DNA of 33,876 nt, taken from positions 1 through 33,876 of the forward strand of contig CAKQJE010000023.1 in NCBI GenBank assembly GCA_934247225.1, given 5' to 3'. Under the pieces are notes generated by a model. That model was given only the letters and a program-made list of their open reading frames with translations. It was not told the origin of the DNA and did no database searches. The position numbers and the translations under genes are program-made. This document shows positions 7,623 through 16,978 of the stretch, piece after piece (the stretch's first letter is position 1; every line of letters starts with the position of its first letter). The DNA is from an uncultured Clostridia bacterium (lineage in GTDB: Bacteria; Bacillota; Clostridia; Christensenellales; Borkfalkiaceae).

Positions 7623-10571
7623 ATGAAATTCTTTGAAAAGATTAAAAACTTTCTTGCGGTAAGCGTTGCGAGAAAAATAATCGCCATCGTCTTGTGCGTT
7701 GTCGTAATAGGCGGCGCGGCGACGGGAATTATTCTCGGCGTATCGTCTTGCGGCGGCAGCAGCGCCGGCAGCGACAGTACGGGAGACAGCACGGGACCGC
7801 ACGATACTTACGATAACGAGAAAGACCCGCTTATTTTCTCCACGCTCGAAGTAGACGGCGTTTTCAACCCGTTCTTCTACACTTCGGGAACGGACGGCAC
7901 CATTCTCGGAATGACTCAGCTCAGCCTTTTAACCAACGACGCAAAGGGTAATCCCGCTTACGGCGACGGCGAAGAAGTAATCGCGAAAGACGTTAAAATC
8001 GTTCATAACAGCGGAGCTTCGGGAGACACGACGACTTATTATTTCGTTCTGAAAAACAACATTAAGTTCTCGAACGGCTCGCCCCTTACGATGAAAGACG
8101 TATTGTTCAACTTCTACGTTTATCTCGACCCCGTTTATTCGGGTTCCAGCACGATGTATTCTACCGATATCGTCGGTCTTAAAGAATACAGAACGCAGAC
8201 CACGGAAGAAAGCGAGCAGGATAACTTCATGGTCACCTTCGAAAACGCCGCGAGAGACAGAATAGAAAACCTTGTGGACGCTTTCGGTACGATCAAGGAC
8301 GATCTCGGCGGAAGCAAGCAGTTTACGAGCGAAAAACAGCTCAGAGAAGAACTCGATAAATTCTCGAAGAACAGCACAAACGAAGCGTATGCGAACATTC
8401 TTGCCGACTACGACAAGGCGGTTCAGTACTTCGAAGCCGAACTTCAATCGGATTTCAATGCGGCTAAGGGCGCATGGAGCGATCTCGATTTCTATTACAA
8501 AGACAAGAACAACAAAAAAGTCAAGAGCGACCTGAAACTCACGAGCGACGTTCAGATGTTCTTCTACAACGAAGGAATGATAACGTTCGACGAAAAAGAA
8601 AATAAGTTCACTTATAAAATTCCCGAAAGCGTTGTAACCGACCTCGAAAAGCAGCTTGCGGACGCGGAAAGCAGCACGGCAAGCAACAAGGGCGAGCAGA
8701 TAAAATCCGTTGTCGCGGATATCGTCAGCTATGTAAGAAAAGATTGGCTTCCCAACAAAGCCGACCAGGTGGTTCAGTATTGGAGCGCGACTTCCGCTAA
8801 CCTTTTCACCTATCTTACGGGCGACGAACTCGCAAAATATTACAGCGACAGCTCGAAGAGACAGTTTAAGAACATTTCGGGTATCAAATTCGTCAATAAA
8901 GACGAAGCGTTCACCTTAACGGACGACGACGGCAATTCTACCACTTACGATAAACCCGAATATGCCGCGGACGGTTCGGTAACCAAAGGAAACGAAGTCC
9001 TTTCGATAACCATCAACAAGGTTGACCCGAAGGCTATATGGAACTTCGGTATCGGCGTCGCTCCGATGTATTATTATTCGGATGCGGAACATATTGCCAA
9101 GTTCGACTATGAAGAAAACTTCGGCGTTGAATACGGCAGCTCGGAATTCTTCGAAAACGTTTTGAAAAACTCCGATAAAAACGGCGTTCCCGTAGGCGCG
9201 GGCGCATATGCGGCGGCTTCGTCAAGCGGCGGACTTTTGAAAACCGCAACCGACGAAAACGTAGATCTTAACCAGGTTTCCAAAGACAAGGGTACGTTTA
9301 ACGGCGGTATCGGTCTTATCTGCTATGAGCGCAATCCTTACTACGATCTCGCTCAGAACAAGAACGAAGACGGTTCCGATTGGACGAAAACGGCTCCCGA
9401 CGGAAAAGAGTATCGCGTTGCGAAAATCAACAGAATAAGATACAGCGTTCTTTCCGCGAACAACATGATCGACAACCTCGAAACAAAACACGCCGATTTC
9501 ATTGAGCCGAACGCAAACCCCGATACGATCAAAACTCTCGACAGCAAGGGTATAAAACATAACGAGGTTGAAACGAGCGGTTACGGTTATATCGGTATCA
9601 ACGCAGGTAAAGTTCCCGGTATCCACGTAAGAAGAGCTATAATGCACGCTCTCGATACAAACGAATGCGTTAAGTATTATAAGACGATGGCAACCGCCAT
9701 TAACCGTCCTATGTCCACAACGAATTGGGCGTATCCCGACGAAGTCGTTCCTTACTATCCGTATATCGGCGGAAGCATTCCGAAAAACCTTCTCGAAACG
9801 CAGGGTAAAGGTTATAAATACGCCGTGTACGGCGAATACAGAGATTATATTCTCGGTTTGATAAACAGCGGCGCGCTTACGAAACAAGCCGTCGAAAGCG
9901 GTAATGCCGTTCTTACCGAAGCGCAGCAGATAGCTTACTTGCAGATGCTCGTCGAAGAAGACGGATACTCGATCGGCGGAAGCGGAATTTATTCCAAGGA
10001 TTCCGGCGGAAAGAGCGACGAACTTAAATATACGTTCACCGTTGCGGGCGACTCCAACGACCACCCCGCATTCGGAACGATGACGAAAGCCAAAGTTCTT
10101 CTCGATAAAGTCGGTTTCTCGATAACCGTCAAGAACGATAAAGACGCACTTTTGCTTCTCGCAAGCGGCGGCTTGACCGTCTGGGCGGCGGCGTGGAGTT
10201 CCACGATCGACCCCGATATGTATCAGGTATATCATAAAGATTCAAAGGCGACCTCCGTTCTCAATTGGGGTTACCGTGAAATTCTTCAAGCTACGGGCGA
10301 CAAGTATTCGGAAGAGAGAAATATCATAGTCAAACTTTCCGAGCTTATCGATAAGGGCAGAGAAAGCACCGATCAGAACGTCCGTAAGCCGATATATGCG
10401 GAAGCGCTCGATAAGATAATGGAACTCGCCGTTGAGCTTCCCACTTATCAGAGAAAAGACTTGTTTGCATACAATCAGTATAAGATAGACGAGTCTACGT
10501 TCTATCAGAATCCGACCTCGTTCAAGGGTCTTACAAGCACGCTTACTTCTATGTCTCTTATAGAGAGATAA
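7623..10571 (+). CDS. oppA: Oligopeptide ABC transporter substrate-binding lipoprotein (SBP_bac_5), oversized
   Basis: This is the extracytoplasmic receptor of a peptide/nickel-type importer; the genes that follow encode its permeases and ATPases. There is a short basic N-terminus, a hydrophobic helix at residues about 19-41, and a lipobox VSSC with C43 as the likely lipidated cysteine, then a Gly/Ser linker. SBP family 5 features are visible: an early ADPxTLDP-like stretch, FVLKNNIKFSNGSPLTMKDV near residue 140, and a conserved C-terminal part ending in YQRKDLFAYN. At 982 residues it is far longer than the usual 530-600; much of the excess is a charged, helical insert around residues 200-380. 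The start follows AAAGGAG by 10 bases. Peptide specificity cannot be read from sequence. Confidence 0.9.
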   Translation: MKFFEKIKNFLAVSVARKIIAIVLCVVVIGGAATGIILGVSSCGGSSAGSDSTGDSTGPHDTYDNEKDPLIFSTLEVDGVFNPFFYTSGTDGTILGMTQLSLLTNDAKGNPAYGDGEEVIAKDVKIVHNSGASGDTTTYYFVLKNNIKFSNGSPLTMKDVLFNFYVYLDPVYSGSSTMYSTDIVGLKEYRTQTTEESEQDNFMVTFENAARDRIENLVDAFGTIKDDLGGSKQFTSEKQLREELDKFSKNSTNEAYANILADYDKAVQYFEAELQSDFNAAKGAWSDLDFYYKDKNNKKVKSDLKLTSDVQMFFYNEGMITFDEKENKFTYKIPESVVTDLEKQLADAESSTASNKGEQIKSVVADIVSYVRKDWLPNKADQVVQYWSATSANLFTYLTGDELAKYYSDSSKRQFKNISGIKFVNKDEAFTLTDDDGNSTTYDKPEYAADGSVTKGNEVLSITINKVDPKAIWNFGIGVAPMYYYSDAEHIAKFDYEENFGVEYGSSEFFENVLKNSDKNGVPVGAGAYAAASSSGGLLKTATDENVDLNQVSKDKGTFNGGIGLICYERNPYYDLAQNKNEDGSDWTKTAPDGKEYRVAKINRIRYSVLSANNMIDNLETKHADFIEPNANPDTIKTLDSKGIKHNEVETSGYGYIGINAGKVPGIHVRRAIMHALDTNECVKYYKTMATAINRPMSTTNWAYPDEVVPYYPYIGGSIPKNLLETQGKGYKYAVYGEYRDYILGLINSGALTKQAVESGNAVLTEAQQIAYLQMLVEEDGYSIGGSGIYSKDSGGKSDELKYTFTVAGDSNDHPAFGTMTKAKVLLDKVGFSITVKNDKDALLLLASGGLTVWAAAWSSTIDPDMYQVYHKDSKATSVLNWGYREILQATGDKYSEERNIIVKLSELIDKGRESTDQNVRKPIYAEALDKIMELAVELPTYQRKDLFAYNQYKIDESTFYQNPTSFKGLTSTLTSMSLIER

Positions 10572-10594
10572 AAGGTAAAAACCTGATTCACCGA

Positions 10595-10637
10595 CCTCGC
10601 GCTTTTATCGGAAGTTTTTTCGGGAAACGGCGCGAGG
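10595..10637 (+). other. Intercistronic hairpin between oppA and oppB
   Basis: CCTCGCGC (10595-10602) pairs perfectly with GCGCGAGG (10630-10637) across a 27-base loop. No T-tract follows. Such hairpins after a binding-protein gene often stabilise its mRNA or reduce readthrough, which would give more receptor than permease; that role is inferred. Confidence 0.5.
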
Positions 10638-10662
10638 GTTCGTTGTTAAAAAAGGATAAAAT

Positions 10663-12159
10663 ATGTTAAAATACATTCTCAAAAGACTCGGTATTTCCGT
10701 GATAATATTGCTCGGCGTATCCGTTATAATTTATTCTCTCGTAAGAATGATGCCAAACGATTTCGTCGACAGAACGTATTTGCCGAAGCTTAATACGTCC
10801 ACGCTTACCGAGGACGATATCGACAACTTCAAGGAACTTTACGGTCTCACTATGCCCGAAGCATACCTCGAAGTTAAGCTTAAAGACGGTTTCAAAACGA
10901 CCGTAAAAGGCGAAAACGGCGAAAAAGACAAGGAATACGACCTTTCGGGAGTTTACACGAGAAAGGTTAAAATCGCCAATCACGACAGAGCCGTCGAAGA
11001 GGGCGGAAACGCATACGAGTTCGTTGCGGGAAAGTTTAAAAAGGGCGATTACACCATGGAACTTTCCAAAACCTCGGACGGAATGTTTTACAGGGTTATT
11101 ATCTTCATCAACGAAACGGAAACAGCCGAAACGGTGGATGACGACGGAAATAAAATCACCACGGAAAAAACTATCAGAAAAAATCTTTTTTCCACGGGTC
11201 AGTACAGAGTTACGCTTACCGAAAACAAAGAATTTCTGATAAGCGTTTCCGAAATGACCGACGATTTCGACGTCACGACGAACGAATTCGCCAACGCGCT
11301 TTCGGAAGGCGTCGCGAAATACACGGTCGCGACGGGCTGGCAGAAACTCGGCTCGATTTTTTCGGGATATTTCACCTGGATAGGCAATCTTTTAAAAGGC
11401 GACCTCGGAAAATCCTTTAAATATCAGAGACCCGTTGCGGAAGTTATCGGCGAAAATATGTGGATATCTTTCTCGATAGCTCTGATCGCGACTATTTTGC
11501 AGTTTCTTATCGCTATTCCGCTCGGCATAACCAGCGCGACGCATCAGTACACTTTCAGAGATTACACCGTAACGGTGCTTACGATGATAGGTATTTCGCT
11601 CCCCACTTACTTCTTTGCGGCGATCGTCGTTAAGGTGTTCGCGGTGGATTTGGGTTGGTTCCCGCCGTCGAAACTCGTCGACACGAGCAAAACTTACGAC
11701 ACGGCGACTTTCGCGGGTTTCTTTATGAATCTCGGCGATATGCTTCACCACCTCGTGCTTCCGATATTCGTAAACGTAATTCTTTCGCTCGGCGGACTTA
11801 TGCGTTACACGAGAACGAATATGCTCGAAGTTTTAAGTTCCGATTACATAAGAACGGCGAGAGCGAAAGGCTTGTCCGAAAAAACGGTTATTTATAAGCA
11901 TGCGTTCAGAAACACGCTCATACCTCTCGCAACTCTTCTTGCGGGTATTCTTCCTTCGCTTTTCGGCGGTATGATGATAACCGAAAAAGTGTTCAGCATA
12001 AACGGTATCGGCGGTCTCGCGTATCAGGCTTTGTACGAAGGCGACGTACCGTTTGTAATGGGTTACAATATGTTCCTTGCCGTGCTTACGGTTTTGGGAA
12101 CGCTTCTTTCGGATATTATGTATTCGGTAGTAGACCCGAGAGTTAAACTTGGAGATTAA
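10663..12159 (+). CDS. oppB: Oligopeptide ABC transporter permease, OppB/DppB type, with large extracytoplasmic insert
   Basis: First transmembrane subunit of the peptide importer. It opens with the family signature MLKYILKRLG and TM1 (residues 7-28), then has an unusual insertion at residues about 70-232 between YGLTMPEAY and the GNLLKGDLGKSF motif that normally follows within a few residues. The insert is polar and beta-rich and should lie outside the membrane. The rest is typical: several TM helices, an LGWFPPS motif, and the EAA coupling loop SSDYIRTARAKGLSEKTVIY. Length is 498 against the usual 310-330. The ribosome site is AAAGGA ahead of ATG at 10663. It is followed almost directly by oppC. 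Confidence 0.92.
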   Translation: MLKYILKRLGISVIILLGVSVIIYSLVRMMPNDFVDRTYLPKLNTSTLTEDDIDNFKELYGLTMPEAYLEVKLKDGFKTTVKGENGEKDKEYDLSGVYTRKVKIANHDRAVEEGGNAYEFVAGKFKKGDYTMELSKTSDGMFYRVIIFINETETAETVDDDGNKITTEKTIRKNLFSTGQYRVTLTENKEFLISVSEMTDDFDVTTNEFANALSEGVAKYTVATGWQKLGSIFSGYFTWIGNLLKGDLGKSFKYQRPVAEVIGENMWISFSIALIATILQFLIAIPLGITSATHQYTFRDYTVTVLTMIGISLPTYFFAAIVVKVFAVDLGWFPPSKLVDTSKTYDTATFAGFFMNLGDMLHHLVLPIFVNVILSLGGLMRYTRTNMLEVLSSDYIRTARAKGLSEKTVIYKHAFRNTLIPLATLLAGILPSLFGGMMITEKVFSINGIGGLAYQALYEGDVPFVMGYNMFLAVLTVLGTLLSDIMYSVVDPRVKLGD

Positions 12160-12163
12160 ACAT

Positions 12164-13279
12164 ATGGATGAAAAAGAAATCGAAATAATCGCCGAAGAAG
12201 AAGTCGAAAAAGCCGATAAGGCAAGCGGGGAAACGGAAGCCGAAAAAATAGCCGCGGAGGAAGTTAAAGCCGAAACGGAAGTAAAGGAACTCGAAACCTA
12301 TAAGGAAATGAGTCCTTTCAGACTCGTTATGAGAAGATTTTTCCGTTCCAAACTCTCCATCGTCGGACTTGTAATGATAGCGTTTTTGTTCGCGTTCTCT
12401 TTCCTCGGACCTGAAATTTACACGAAATGGGGAGAAACCGAGCGTGACGAAAGACCTATTCTGGACGAAAACGAAGTCGTCAGAATTTACGAAGACGAAG
12501 ACGGCAACGAAATAACCGCAACCGAAGTCGTTTCGATATGGCTTCCCGTAAGAAGATATCAGGATATCTCGTGGGATCACCTCCTCGGAACGGACGACGA
12601 GGGTATGGACGTTTTCACAAGGCTTATGTACGGCGGTAAAATATCGCTTACGATCGGCTTTATAGTAGTAATTTTAGAAACGCTTATCGGCGTAATTCTC
12701 GGCGGAATAGCAGGTTATTTCGGCGGGGTCGTCGATCAGGTCATAATGCGTATAGTCGATATATTCAACTGCGTGCCTACGCTTCCTATTCTTTTAATAG
12801 CCGCGTCGGTTATTAAATCGTGGGAAATTCCCCCGGAATCCAACGCTCAGATTTACCTTTTGATGGCGATGATAACCATATTCAGTTGGAGCGGTGTGGC
12901 AAGGCTCGTAAGAGGTCAGATCCTTATGCTCAGAGAGCAGGAATATATGACGGCAACGGAAGTTATGGGTATACCCGTATGGAGAAGAATTTTCGTTCAC
13001 CTTCTTCCGAACGTTATGCCTCAGCTTATCGTTTCTATGACGTTGGGCTTAGGCAGCGTAATTTTGTACGAATCCACTCTTTCCTATTTAGGACTCGGTA
13101 TTCAGCACCCGAAGGCGGCTTGGGGTACGATGATCGCGAAAGCGGATATCCGCGAAATATTGCAGTATCACGTAAACGTATGGCTTCCCGCAGGTATAAT
13201 GATAGTTATAGCGGTTCTCGGCTTCAACTTTGTCGGCGACGGCTTGCGCGACGCAATGGATCCCAAGGCGAGGAAGTAA
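12164..13279 (+). CDS. oppC: Oligopeptide ABC transporter permease, OppC/DppC type
   Basis: Second transmembrane subunit, 371 residues. I choose ATG at 12164 because GGAG at 12151-12154 lies 9 bases ahead; a TTG at 12149 in the same frame overlaps the end of oppB and lacks a ribosome site. Residues 1-48 form an acidic extension very rich in Glu and Lys, which is not typical. TM1 (about 65-82) is followed by an extra polar segment (about 88-132), then the family motif LGTDDEGMDVFTRLMYGG and the EAA loop REQEYMTATEVMGIPVWRR. The C-terminus GDGLRDAMDPKARK is typical of DppC. The insert sits on the same membrane face as the larger insert of OppB. Confidence 0.92.
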   Translation: MDEKEIEIIAEEEVEKADKASGETEAEKIAAEEVKAETEVKELETYKEMSPFRLVMRRFFRSKLSIVGLVMIAFLFAFSFLGPEIYTKWGETERDERPILDENEVVRIYEDEDGNEITATEVVSIWLPVRRYQDISWDHLLGTDDEGMDVFTRLMYGGKISLTIGFIVVILETLIGVILGGIAGYFGGVVDQVIMRIVDIFNCVPTLPILLIAASVIKSWEIPPESNAQIYLLMAMITIFSWSGVARLVRGQILMLREQEYMTATEVMGIPVWRRIFVHLLPNVMPQLIVSMTLGLGSVILYESTLSYLGLGIQHPKAAWGTMIAKADIREILQYHVNVWLPAGIMIVIAVLGFNFVGDGLRDAMDPKARK

Positions 13280-13300
13280 GGTCTTTTAACGAGGCGTCAG

Positions 13301-14461
13301 ATGATTAAAAAACAGAAAAATACGGATTACCTCACTATAAAAGAGAGCCGTGAAATAATTAAATACAACGTTAAACAAATGCGGTATTACGAGGCGCAAA
13401 AGCGAATCAAACGCAGCGAAGCCGAGTATACCGCTCCTATGAACGACGAAAACAATATCGTTGAAATAGATGATCTCCACACGAGCTTTTTCACGGACAG
13501 AGGAACGGTCAAGTCGGTAGACGGCGTATCGTTTTCCATTCCGAAGAACAAAATCGTGGGCGTAGTCGGGGAGTCGGGCTGCGGAAAAAGCGTGACCTCG
13601 CTTTCTATAATGCAGCTCGTCGCCGCGCCGCAAGGTCAGATAACGGGCGGAGCGATAAGGTTTAATTCCGACAAAGCGGGTTATAACGCCGACGGAAAGA
13701 AACTCGGCTACGACGTGACGAAAATGCCCACCGAAGCGATGCACAAAATCCGCGGTCAGGACATAACGATGATTTTCCAGGAACCGATGACGAGCTTAAA
13801 TCCCGTTTTCACGATAGGTTATCAGCTCGACGAGGTGTCGTTCTTGCATAAACCCGAGCTTTCCAAAGAGGAAGTTAAGGCTTACAGCATAGAAATGCTC
13901 AAAAAAGTCGGAATTTCTATGCCCGAGCGCTTCTACGACGCTTACCCGCACGAGCTTTCGGGCGGTATGCGCCAAAGGGTTATGATAGCTATGGCGCTTG
14001 CGGGCAATCCGAAACTTATCATTGCGGACGAGCCGACGACGGCTCTGGACGTTACCATTCAGGCGCAAATTCTCGAACTTTTAAAGGATTTGCAGGAGAA
14101 GCAGGGTTGTTCGATAATGCTCATCACTCACGACCTCGGAGTTATCGCCGAAATGGCGGACGAAGTAGTCGTAATGTACGCGGGCAAGGTTATCGAACGC
14201 GGCTCGGCAAAGGAAATTTTCCATAATCCCTTGCATCCGTATACGATGGGTTTGCAGAAGAGCAAACCGCTTATAACTTCGGACTCGAACGCTCCGCTTT
14301 ATTCTATACCGGGACAGGTTCCCAACCCGATAAACCTTCCGAACAACTGTTATTTCAAGAACAGATGCTCGAAATGTATCGGAAAGTGCGGCGGGGCGTA
14401 CCCGAAAGAAATCAAGATTAACGACGAGCATTTCGTTTCCTGTTATTTATACGAGGAATAA
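13301..14461 (+). CDS. oppD: Oligopeptide ABC transporter ATP-binding protein, OppD type
   Basis: Cytoplasmic ATPase subunit of 386 residues. Walker A is GESGCGKS (residues 90-97), the Q-loop is FQEPMTSLNP, the signature is LSGGMRQR, Walker B is LIIADEPTTALD, and the switch is THD. The C-terminal oligopeptide-transporter domain has a cysteine cluster (NCYFKNRCSKCIGKC ... SCY), which in this family binds an iron-sulfur cluster. Residues 1-50 are a charged extension ahead of the usual start region; an internal Met at 47 could be an alternative start, but GAGG ahead of 13301 supports the longer form. It follows oppC by 21 bases, so it is in the same operon. Confidence 0.93.
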   Translation: MIKKQKNTDYLTIKESREIIKYNVKQMRYYEAQKRIKRSEAEYTAPMNDENNIVEIDDLHTSFFTDRGTVKSVDGVSFSIPKNKIVGVVGESGCGKSVTSLSIMQLVAAPQGQITGGAIRFNSDKAGYNADGKKLGYDVTKMPTEAMHKIRGQDITMIFQEPMTSLNPVFTIGYQLDEVSFLHKPELSKEEVKAYSIEMLKKVGISMPERFYDAYPHELSGGMRQRVMIAMALAGNPKLIIADEPTTALDVTIQAQILELLKDLQEKQGCSIMLITHDLGVIAEMADEVVVMYAGKVIERGSAKEIFHNPLHPYTMGLQKSKPLITSDSNAPLYSIPGQVPNPINLPNNCYFKNRCSKCIGKCGGAYPKEIKINDEHFVSCYLYEE

Positions 14462-14535
14462 TGCCTGAAAGCCTGAAAGTCGTTTTTCGCGCGCTTTAAC
14501 GAGCGCGGAAACGGCGAATAAATCGGAGAAAACAA

Positions 14536-15750
14536 ATGGACAACACCATAGAACAAAAGGGATATAACGGAGAATACATTCTCGAAGTTAACAATCTTAA
14601 AAAATATTTCGTAATCAAAAAATCGCTGTTCGGCAAACCCGAGGCTTATCTTAAAGCCGTGGATAACGTAAGTTTTAAGGTTAAAACGGGTACTACGATA
14701 GGCGTTGTGGGCGAGTCGGGTTGCGGCAAAACCACGCTCGGCAGAACCATATTGAAGCTTTACGAGTCGGACGGCGGGCAGATTATCTTCGAGGGCGAGG
14801 ATATAACGAAAATAAGCCGCAAGGAAATGAGCAAATATCGAACGGATATTCAGCTTATTTTCCAGGATCCGTATTCGTCTTTGCCGCCGAGAATGACCGT
14901 GGGAAACATTATCGCGGAAGCGGTAAGAATTCATAAAATCGTTCCCAAGGAAGAAGTGCATTTGTATGTGCTTGAAATAATGAAAAAATGCGGCTTGCAA
15001 CCCCAGCATTACGACCGTTACCCGCACGAGTTTTCGGGCGGACAAAGACAGCGTATCTGCATCGCGAGAGCGCTTGCGGTAAACCCTCGTCTCGTCATCT
15101 GCGACGAACCCGTTTCCGCACTCGATGTTTCCATTCAAGCCCAGATAATCAACTTATTGAAGGACTTACAGAACAAAATGAACCTTACTTACGTGTTCAT
15201 TTCTCACGATCTTTCGGTTGTAAAATACATCACCGATCAGATACTCGTAATGTACCTCGGCAATATGATGGAGCTTGGCGAAACGGACGAAATTTTCGAT
15301 AATCCGCTTCATCCTTACACGAAAGCTTTGTTCTCTGCGGTTCCCGTTCCCGATCCCGATTACAAGATGAAGAGGATCATTCTTGAAGGCGATATCCCGT
15401 CGCCCGCAAATCCGCCCAAGGGCTGCAAGTTCCACACGCGCTGCTCGCAGTGTATGAACGTGTGCAAAATCCACGAGCCGAGCTATCACGAGGCAAAACC
15501 GGGGCATTTCGTCGCTTGTCACCTTTATGACGAGGAGATTATGGCAAACCTTGCCAAGTACGACGAGGAATACGCGGAACTCGAAAGAAAACGCGCCGAA
15601 GAGGAAGCCGAGAAGAAGCGTCTTGCCGAGCTTAAAAAAGCCAAATCGGTTTTAAATAAGTTAAAGGGAAATAAGACGGGCGAAAAATCGACCGAAGTTG
15701 AAAACAGCGCAAATAACGTAAATAACGCCGACGAAAAGGACGGAGAATAA
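14536..15750 (+). CDS. oppF: Oligopeptide ABC transporter ATP-binding protein, OppF type
   Basis: Second ATPase subunit, 404 residues. It has Walker A GESGCGKT (59-66), FQDPYSSLPPRMTVG, signature FSGGQRQR, Walker B LVICDEPVSALD and FISHD. The C-terminal domain has the Cys cluster GCKFHTRCSQCMNVC followed by ACHLYDEE. Residues about 340-404 are an added highly charged tail (runs of E, K, R, then N-rich) likely to form a coiled coil. The ribosome site is GGAG at 14524. A 74-base spacer after oppD contains a small hairpin (CGCGCT ... AGCGCG). Confidence 0.93.
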   Translation: MDNTIEQKGYNGEYILEVNNLKKYFVIKKSLFGKPEAYLKAVDNVSFKVKTGTTIGVVGESGCGKTTLGRTILKLYESDGGQIIFEGEDITKISRKEMSKYRTDIQLIFQDPYSSLPPRMTVGNIIAEAVRIHKIVPKEEVHLYVLEIMKKCGLQPQHYDRYPHEFSGGQRQRICIARALAVNPRLVICDEPVSALDVSIQAQIINLLKDLQNKMNLTYVFISHDLSVVKYITDQILVMYLGNMMELGETDEIFDNPLHPYTKALFSAVPVPDPDYKMKRIILEGDIPSPANPPKGCKFHTRCSQCMNVCKIHEPSYHEAKPGHFVACHLYDEEIMANLAKYDEEYAELERKRAEEEAEKKRLAELKKAKSVLNKLKGNKTGEKSTEVENSANNVNNADEKDGE

Positions 15751-15752
15751 TC

Positions 15753-16058
15753 GTGTCCGACAATCCGAATAAGGAAACAGAAACGCGGGAAGCCGACGCG
15801 AAAGAAACCGATACGCAGAAAAAGCGTAAACCGAAAAAGCAAAAGCCCGTTTACATCGACGACGGGCATACCGTTTACAGCATGGAAAATCTTCCGTCCG
15901 TCGCGAGAAAAAAGAAGAAGGACGAAGGCGTAAACGTTACGAAAAAAGAGCGCAGGGCAATGATTAAAGCGGCGTATCTGTATTATTTGCCGAGATTGCT
16001 TTTAGGTATCGCTTGTTTTGCGGGCGTAGCCGTTCTTCTTTGGCTGTGGCTTAAATAA
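15753..16058 (+). CDS. Small basic protein with one C-terminal membrane helix
   Basis: The product has 101 residues and starts at GTG, 2 bases after the oppF stop, with GGAG at 15742-15745. Residues 1-75 are highly charged (Lys/Glu rich); residues about 82-100 (LLLGIACFAGVAVLLWLWL) form a membrane helix. I recognise no family. Tight coupling to oppF suggests an accessory of the peptide importer, possibly a membrane tether or partner of the charged tails on OppC and OppF; this is inference. Confidence 0.75.
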   Translation: MSDNPNKETETREADAKETDTQKKRKPKKQKPVYIDDGHTVYSMENLPSVARKKKKDEGVNVTKKERRAMIKAAYLYYLPRLLLGIACFAGVAVLLWLWLK

Positions 16059-16161
16059 TCGGTTATAAACCTTGCGAAATCGCTACTTTTCCCCGAAAAA
16101 AATTCAAAACGAAATCGGCAAAAATATTCTTAAAATTTTTTTGAAAACTGTATAAAATCAT

Positions 16162-16190
16162 TTGACAATGCTCGGATATTTTGATAGAAT
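16162..16190 (+). promoter_or_regulatory. Promoter of the tRNA operon
   Basis: TTGACA (16162-16167), a 17-base spacer, and TAGAAT (16185-16190). Transcription should start near 16197, shortly ahead of tRNA-Gly. No convincing terminator for the opp operon is visible between 16058 and this promoter. Confidence 0.88.
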
Positions 16191-16210
16191 ATACAAGCAT
16201 TGTGAGTGAT

Positions 16211-16284
16211 GCGGGTGTAGTTCAATGGTAGAACACCAGCCTTCCAAGCTGGTTGCGTGGGTCCGATTCCCATCACCCGCTCCA
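16211..16284 (+). tRNA. tRNA-Gly (anticodon TCC)
   Basis: Acceptor stem GCGGGTG/CACCCGC, anticodon stem CCAGC/GCTGG with loop CTTCCAA, T-loop TCCGATT, and encoded CCA. First gene of the tRNA array. Confidence 0.96.
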
Positions 16285-16329
16285 TTATCGGCTTTGTTCG
16301 ATAAATCAGGGATTCTGCCGACACAAAAT

Positions 16330-16406
16330 GCGCCTGTAGCTCAGTTGGATAGAGCACCGCCCTTCTAAGGCGGGTGTCAGGGGTTCGAATCCCTTCAGGC
16401 GCACCA
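16330..16406 (+). tRNA. tRNA-Arg (anticodon TCT)
   Basis: Acceptor stem GCGCCTG/CAGGCGC, anticodon stem CCGCC/GGCGG with loop CTTCTAA, T-arm with GGTTCGAATCC, and encoded CCA. Confidence 0.96.
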
Positions 16407-16414
16407 AGCCTTAT

Positions 16415-16492
16415 GGCGGGAGTAGCGCAGTTGGTTAGAGCGTCAGATTGTGGTCCTGAAGGTCGTGGGTTCGACTCCCATCTCCCGCCCCA
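16415..16492 (+). tRNA. tRNA-His (anticodon GTG)
   Basis: The acceptor GCGGGAG/CTCCCGC is preceded by the encoded extra G (16415) that identifies tRNA-His, opposite C at 16489. The anticodon loop is TTGTGGT, and CCA is encoded. The innermost anticodon-stem pair is a mismatch (A-C). Confidence 0.95.
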
Positions 16493-16505
16493 TTATTATT
16501 TATAT

Positions 16506-16580
16506 TGGGGTGTCGCCAAGCGGTAAGGCACTGGATTTTGATTCCAGTATTCGTAGGTTCGAATCCTGCCACCCCAGCCA
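16506..16580 (+). tRNA. tRNA-Gln (anticodon TTG)
   Basis: Acceptor TGGGGTG/CACCCCA, anticodon stem CTGGA/TCCAG with loop TTTTGAT, T-arm GGTTCGAATCC, discriminator G, and encoded CCA. Confidence 0.96.
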
Positions 16581-16638
16581 AAAGCGTACTCACAAAGCGT
16601 ATTTGCTTCCGGTCATTCGGTTGGCAAAAATTAAATAT

Positions 16639-16714
16639 GGTTCATTAGCTCAGGCGGTAGAGCACATGACTTTTAATCATGTTGTCCGGGGTTCGAGTCC
16701 CCGATGAATCACCA
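16639..16714 (+). tRNA. tRNA-Lys (anticodon TTT)
   Basis: Acceptor GGTTCAT/ATGAATC with one G-T pair, anticodon stem CATGA/TCATG with loop CTTTTAA, and encoded CCA. Confidence 0.96.
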
Positions 16715-16716
16715 TC

Positions 16717-16792
16717 GCACCTTTAGCTCAGTTGGTAGAGCAACTGACTCTTAATCAGTGGGTCCGGGGTTCGAGTCCCCGAAGGTGCACCA
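16717..16792 (+). tRNA. tRNA-Lys (anticodon CTT)
   Basis: Acceptor GCACCTT/AAGGTGC, anticodon stem ACTGA/TCAGT with loop CTCTTAA, and encoded CCA. Two bases separate it from the previous tRNA. It is the last tRNA of the array and borders the TIR-HD gene, so its 3' end is a plausible integration site, although I found no matching direct repeat in the window. Confidence 0.95.
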
Positions 16793-16823
16793 AAGGGTAG
16801 TTATCCGAACCCTCTATCAAAGT

Positions 16824-16853
16824 AAAATCCCGACCGTTATCGTCGGGATTTTT
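16824..16853 (+). terminator. Terminator of the tRNA operon
   Basis: AAAATCCCGAC (16824-16834) pairs with GTCGGGATTTT (16842-16852), ending in a T-run. Confidence 0.9.
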
Positions 16854-16978
16854 GCTTATATAGAGATAATTTGATTCGGTGTTTTTTGCAAAACATTATT
16901 TTCAGATGGGATTTATATTGGATATATTATAATTTTCAATTCAAAATTTTTAGTGTATTGGTAACAAAAAGGAGGAAA

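Noticed and set aside
9222..10235. 337-codon minus-strand frame inside oppA
   Set aside because: It is the antisense shadow of the binding-protein gene, low in recognisable motifs and without a ribosome site.
16450..16707. Open frame across the tRNA array
   Set aside because: It covers three tRNA genes and exists only because they contain no stop in that frame.
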